From Burkholderiales bacterium (GTDB taxonomy: Bacteria > Pseudomonadota > Gammaproteobacteria > Burkholderiales > Burkholderiaceae_C), in NCBI GenBank assembly GCA_021414305.1, contig JAIOOS010000006.1:434001-498000 (forward strand): a DNA stretch of 64,000 nt. The letters are read 5' to 3'. Positions 61,719 to 64,000 of the stretch are shown one piece after another. The stretch's first letter is position 1. The number at the start of each line of letters is the position of its first letter. The position numbers and the translations under genes were made by a program. Under the pieces are notes generated by a model. The model did not search any database. It saw nothing but the letters and a program-made list of their open reading frames with translations, and had not been told where the DNA came from.

Positions 61719-61876
61719 GGAAAGGTCTCTCGAGTTTGGCGGGCGCTCAGATCGCGGCGGCTGTGTTGGCTCATGCGGGCTGCGCTCCGCCCTGCCGTGC
61801 GATGCCGGCATGTCTTGGGACGAGTGTTCCGGTCGCAGGCCGATGGGCCCGCGATCAGGACTTGTGGTGGAGCGGA

Positions 61877-63175
61877 CTACTGCAGCACGGCGTGCTGCGC
61901 GAGCCGCGCGGGGGGCGGCTGGCCCTTCGGGCCGGGCTCAGTGGCTTCAGCGGGTTTGGCGCCCTTCGTGGCACCGCTGGCAAAGCGCGTCGCCAACAGG
62001 CGGTCGATGGCGGAACCGTCCTGACGGGTCAGGTTCGGCACGTAGCGGCTGTAGACGCGGAACAGCATCTCGGTGCTCGAATGGCCGAGTTGACGCGCGA
62101 TCCACTCGGGCGCCTCACCTGAGGCGAGCCAGAGCGTGGCCGCCGTGTGCCGCATCTGGTACGGACGGCGCGCCTTGAGGCCCAGGTGCCGCAGCAACGG
62201 GCTCCAGACCCGGTCGGTGAAGTTCTTGTTGTCGAGCGGCTTGCCCTCGCGGTTGCAGAAGACGTACTCGCTCATCGCGCTGGTGGCAGCGTGCTGGCGT
62301 TGCAGCGCTTCGAAGACGACCTGGTTCATCTGGATGTCCCGCTGGCTGCTGTCGGTCTTGGTGTATTCGTCCTCGCCGAGCACGAAGGTTTCGCGGATGA
62401 GGATGAGGCGATGCTCGAAATCGACGTACTTCCACTTCAGCCCGTGGGCTTCGCCGGTGCGCATGCCGGTGAGGAAACGGGTGGTGAAGTAGTCGTGGTA
62501 GTCCGCGCGGACGGCGCCGAGAAGGCGCTGCACTTCATCGAGAGTGAAGGGCTCGACATCGGTCTTGCGGATGCGCAGGGGCTTGAGCGACGCCGTGGGC
62601 GAGATGAACCCGTGGCGGTCAGCGGCATCGTTGAGGATCTGGCGCAGTGGCGCCAGGATGCCGTTGATGCGCTTGTTACTCATCTTCTCGCGGGTCCGGC
62701 CGGGCAGCTCTGCGAGCTTGGCTCGGAACGCGAGGATGTCGGACTTCGTGATGCTGCCTACGGGCTTATCGCCGAAGTGCGGGAGGAGGTGACCGTCGAT
62801 GGTGGAGTTGAGAACCTTGATGTGCGAGCGGCGCCATTCAACTTGGTGCTCGGCAAGCCACTGACGGGTGTATTCGCCAAACGGCAGCGTGGCCAATTCT
62901 CCAGCCTCGGCGGCGGCTGGGACGGCCGCAGCGGCGTGCTGCGCCGCCGCGCTCGATGGAGCGAATCGCGCGGCCAATGCGCTACCCGGGAAGAACTCCG
63001 GATACGAAAACGTACCGTCGGAGATTGCCGACTTGACTCGTTGAACGACAGCGCCGGCTCGCTTCCGGTTTTGAGGCGTGTCATCGAGTGCCGTCTGTTC
63101 GCGGCAGCGAACGCTTCGATATGTGAAGTCGATGACGAGCTTGCCAGTCTCCTTCCGTGTGGTCACCTTAGCCAT
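61877..63175 (-). CDS. Tyrosine-type integrase of the element
   Basis: 432 residues from ATG 63175. N-terminal arm-binding region (about 1-60, DUF3596-like), SAM-like core-binding domain (about 95-190, PFGEYTRQWLAEHQVEWRRS), and the catalytic domain: Arg in LTGMRTGEAHGLKW, Lys in DEYTKTDSSQRDI, YQMRHTAATLWL, LGHSSTEML and nucleophile Tyr in FRVYSRYVP. All catalytic residues are present except that Tyr stands for the first His of HxxR, which is common in this group. It should integrate the element at the tRNA-Met site. It overlaps the excisionase-like gene upstream. Confidence 0.93.
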   Translation of the reverse strand: MAKVTTRKETGKLVIDFTYRSVRCREQTALDDTPQNRKRAGAVVQRVKSAISDGTFSYPEFFPGSALAARFAPSSAAAQHAAAAVPAAAEAGELATLPFGEYTRQWLAEHQVEWRRSHIKVLNSTIDGHLLPHFGDKPVGSITKSDILAFRAKLAELPGRTREKMSNKRINGILAPLRQILNDAADRHGFISPTASLKPLRIRKTDVEPFTLDEVQRLLGAVRADYHDYFTTRFLTGMRTGEAHGLKWKYVDFEHRLILIRETFVLGEDEYTKTDSSQRDIQMNQVVFEALQRQHAATSAMSEYVFCNREGKPLDNKNFTDRVWSPLLRHLGLKARRPYQMRHTAATLWLASGEAPEWIARQLGHSSTEMLFRVYSRYVPNLTRQDGSAIDRLLATRFASGATKGAKPAEATEPGPKGQPPPARLAQHAVLQ

Positions 63176-63404
63176 GTGCCACCCCGCCGTTTGCCATCGG
63201 GATCCCCAGGCGGTCAATGCTGACCGTCAAGCGCATGTCGCGCTCGATGTTCTCCCACAAGTACAGGATCTTGCGACCACCAAAGGGGCGCACGTAGTGA
63301 GTGCCCTCAAGCAGCACACTGTCCTTCATCCGCTCGCGAATCGTCCGGGCGTCGTACTTGATCTTGGCCGACAGCTCCTCGGTGGTCAGATACGTCTGGC
63401 TCAT
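63168..63404 (-). CDS. Excisionase-like small DNA-binding protein
   Basis: 78 residues from ATG 63404 (an ATG at 63416 adds four). A winged-helix-like start, TYLTTEELSAKIKYDARTIR, followed by a basic wing (HYVRPFGGRKILYLWENI). Size, helix-turn-helix and position directly before the integrase, with an 8-base overlap, fit an excisionase or directionality factor. Confidence 0.75.
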   Translation of the reverse strand: MSQTYLTTEELSAKIKYDARTIRERMKDSVLLEGTHYVRPFGGRKILYLWENIERDMRLTVSIDRLGIPMANGGVAHG

Positions 63405-63416
63405 GCTACTCTCCAT

Positions 63417-63544
63417 CGCAGTTGATTACTTGACTCATCAAACGCCACGTTTTCGCGGCATCTGATGCAGATCATAGCCGTCAATCGATAAATTGCAAGT
63501 GCTTTTGCCGCTTTTAATTATCAAACGCTGTCTTAAGGGATCTC
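63417..63544. promoter_or_regulatory. Divergent promoter region with repeated ATCAAACGC
   Basis: AT-rich gap between the excisionase-like gene and a Cro-type regulator. ATCAAACGC occurs at 63437-63445 and again at 63520-63528, same orientation, close to each divergent start. A likely operator pair for the regulator at 63545. Confidence 0.5.
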
Positions 63545-63766
63545 GTGATTCGTTTCAGGCTCGCAGAGCAAATGGAGAAGAGGCAGTTCCTCGAGTCACG
63601 GCGCATCACCGTGCAAGAGGTGGCCGAGGCCACTGGCGTCAATCGCATGACGCTGTCGAAGATCCTGAATCACAAGGGTTACAGCACCGGCACCGACATC
63701 CTCGATCGACTCTGTGTCTACTTCGGCTGCCGAATCGAGGATCTAGTCGAGCACGTACCGGACTGA
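63545..63766 (+). CDS. Small Cro/C1-type (XRE) regulator
   Basis: 73 residues starting at a GTG. It is essentially one helix-turn-helix: SRRITVQEVAEATGVNRMTL SKILNHKG (in two parts), ending DLVEHVPD, a very common form of small prophage/ICE repressor. Divergent from the excisionase-integrase pair and probably their repressor. Confidence 0.85.
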   Translation: MIRFRLAEQMEKRQFLESRRITVQEVAEATGVNRMTLSKILNHKGYSTGTDILDRLCVYFGCRIEDLVEHVPD

Positions 63767-64000
63767 AGCGAAGGCAGAGTCGCCTGTTCATCGGAGCGCC
63801 GGCAATGCAGCGGTTGCTGCCCGTCGCACGGAACGGTCGTGCGGCAGCTTTCCGTCACGTACCCGCCCTCCAGGCATCTTGCAAAGCAAAGAAGCGCCGG
63901 CTGCTTCGAAGGCACAGCAGTCGCTGTCAATGCCAACTTACGTCTGCCAGTCGGTTGACCTACTTGAATGACCGTTGTTCCTAGCGGTGAGTAGGTGGTC
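63767..64000. other. Window end, nothing recognised
   Basis: 234 bases after the last regulator. Short frames exist on both strands but none looks coding; no tRNA or attachment repeat was found. Confidence 0.5.

Larger units (their letters stand above)
49844..64000. mobile_element. Integrated element at tRNA-Met (right end outside window)
   Basis: Bounded on the left by the tRNA-Met 3' half. It contains a HipBA-type pair, a giant double tyrosine-recombinase protein with a small partner, hypothetical genes, a conventional tyrosine integrase with an excisionase-like gene, and three Cro-type regulators. It has AT-rich intergenic stretches (for example 52230-52400 and 63417-63544) unlike the GC-rich chromosome to the left. 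The right attachment site was not found before 64000. No conjugation or virion genes are visible. Confidence 0.75.

Noticed and set aside
63718-63936. A 72-codon minus-strand frame near the window end
   Set aside because: It overlaps the end of the well-supported Cro-type regulator and has no recognisable feature.

Overview
The window reads as a high-GC chromosome segment of a betaproteobacterium, most likely order Burkholderiales. This is inferred from the exosortase-B type exopolysaccharide genes, the def-fmt and lysM-dprA-smg neighbourhoods, the secD-secF-yajC operon and the strong GC bias at third codon positions. No species is claimed.

Layout. 1-6.3 kb: an exopolysaccharide/exosortase cluster. 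It has a partial membrane polymerase/ligase-like gene, epsI, and the minus-strand run epsD-epsE-epsF-epsG-xrtB; the last three overlap by GTGA junctions. 6.4-9.1 kb: pgk-pyk, overlapping by one base and closed by a hairpin. 9.3-12.2 kb: a secreted VIT/vWA/TPR/DUF2135-like protein. 12.3-18.4 kb: housekeeping genes (small lipoprotein, htpX, fmt, def, a LysM protein, dprA, smg). 18.4-25.4 kb: a DUF1631 protein, the Sec accessory genes secF, secD and yajC, and a membrane metallophosphoesterase. 25.5-28.3 kb: a secreted sorbosone-dehydrogenase-like protein, a dihaem cytochrome c and an EamA transporter.

28.4-49.7 kb is an envelope and signalling region. It holds two tandem, overlapping, paralogous membrane histidine kinases, a FixJ-like DNA-binding response regulator and a receiver-only regulator. 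With them lie a tripartite efflux operon (NodT-type channel, HlyD-type adaptor, DUF2955 membrane protein), an alpha carbonic anhydrase, a SYLF protein, DUF3300/DUF2950 proteins, an AI-2E family transporter and several predicted outer-membrane barrels. A near-palindromic element (core TGCCYCTWRGGGCA followed by ATRGAC) recurs in the promoter regions at about 30.27, 38.07, 42.69 and 48.76/48.82 kb, with a weaker copy near 46.19 kb. I infer that it marks a local regulon, probably read by the FixJ-like regulator at 42043-42669.

49.8-64 kb is an integrated element. Its left edge is a 45-base 3' half of a tRNA-Met gene (49799-49843), the usual scar of tyrosine-recombinase integration; the intact tRNA should lie beyond the right end of the window. 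Inside are a HipBA-type toxin-antitoxin pair, a 192-residue unknown protein overlapping a 2000-residue protein with two tyrosine-recombinase-like catalytic regions, small regulators, a lipoprotein, and a conventional integrase with an excisionase-like gene and a divergent Cro-type regulator. The giant double-recombinase protein with its small partner and the shared promoter element are the two most novel things seen.
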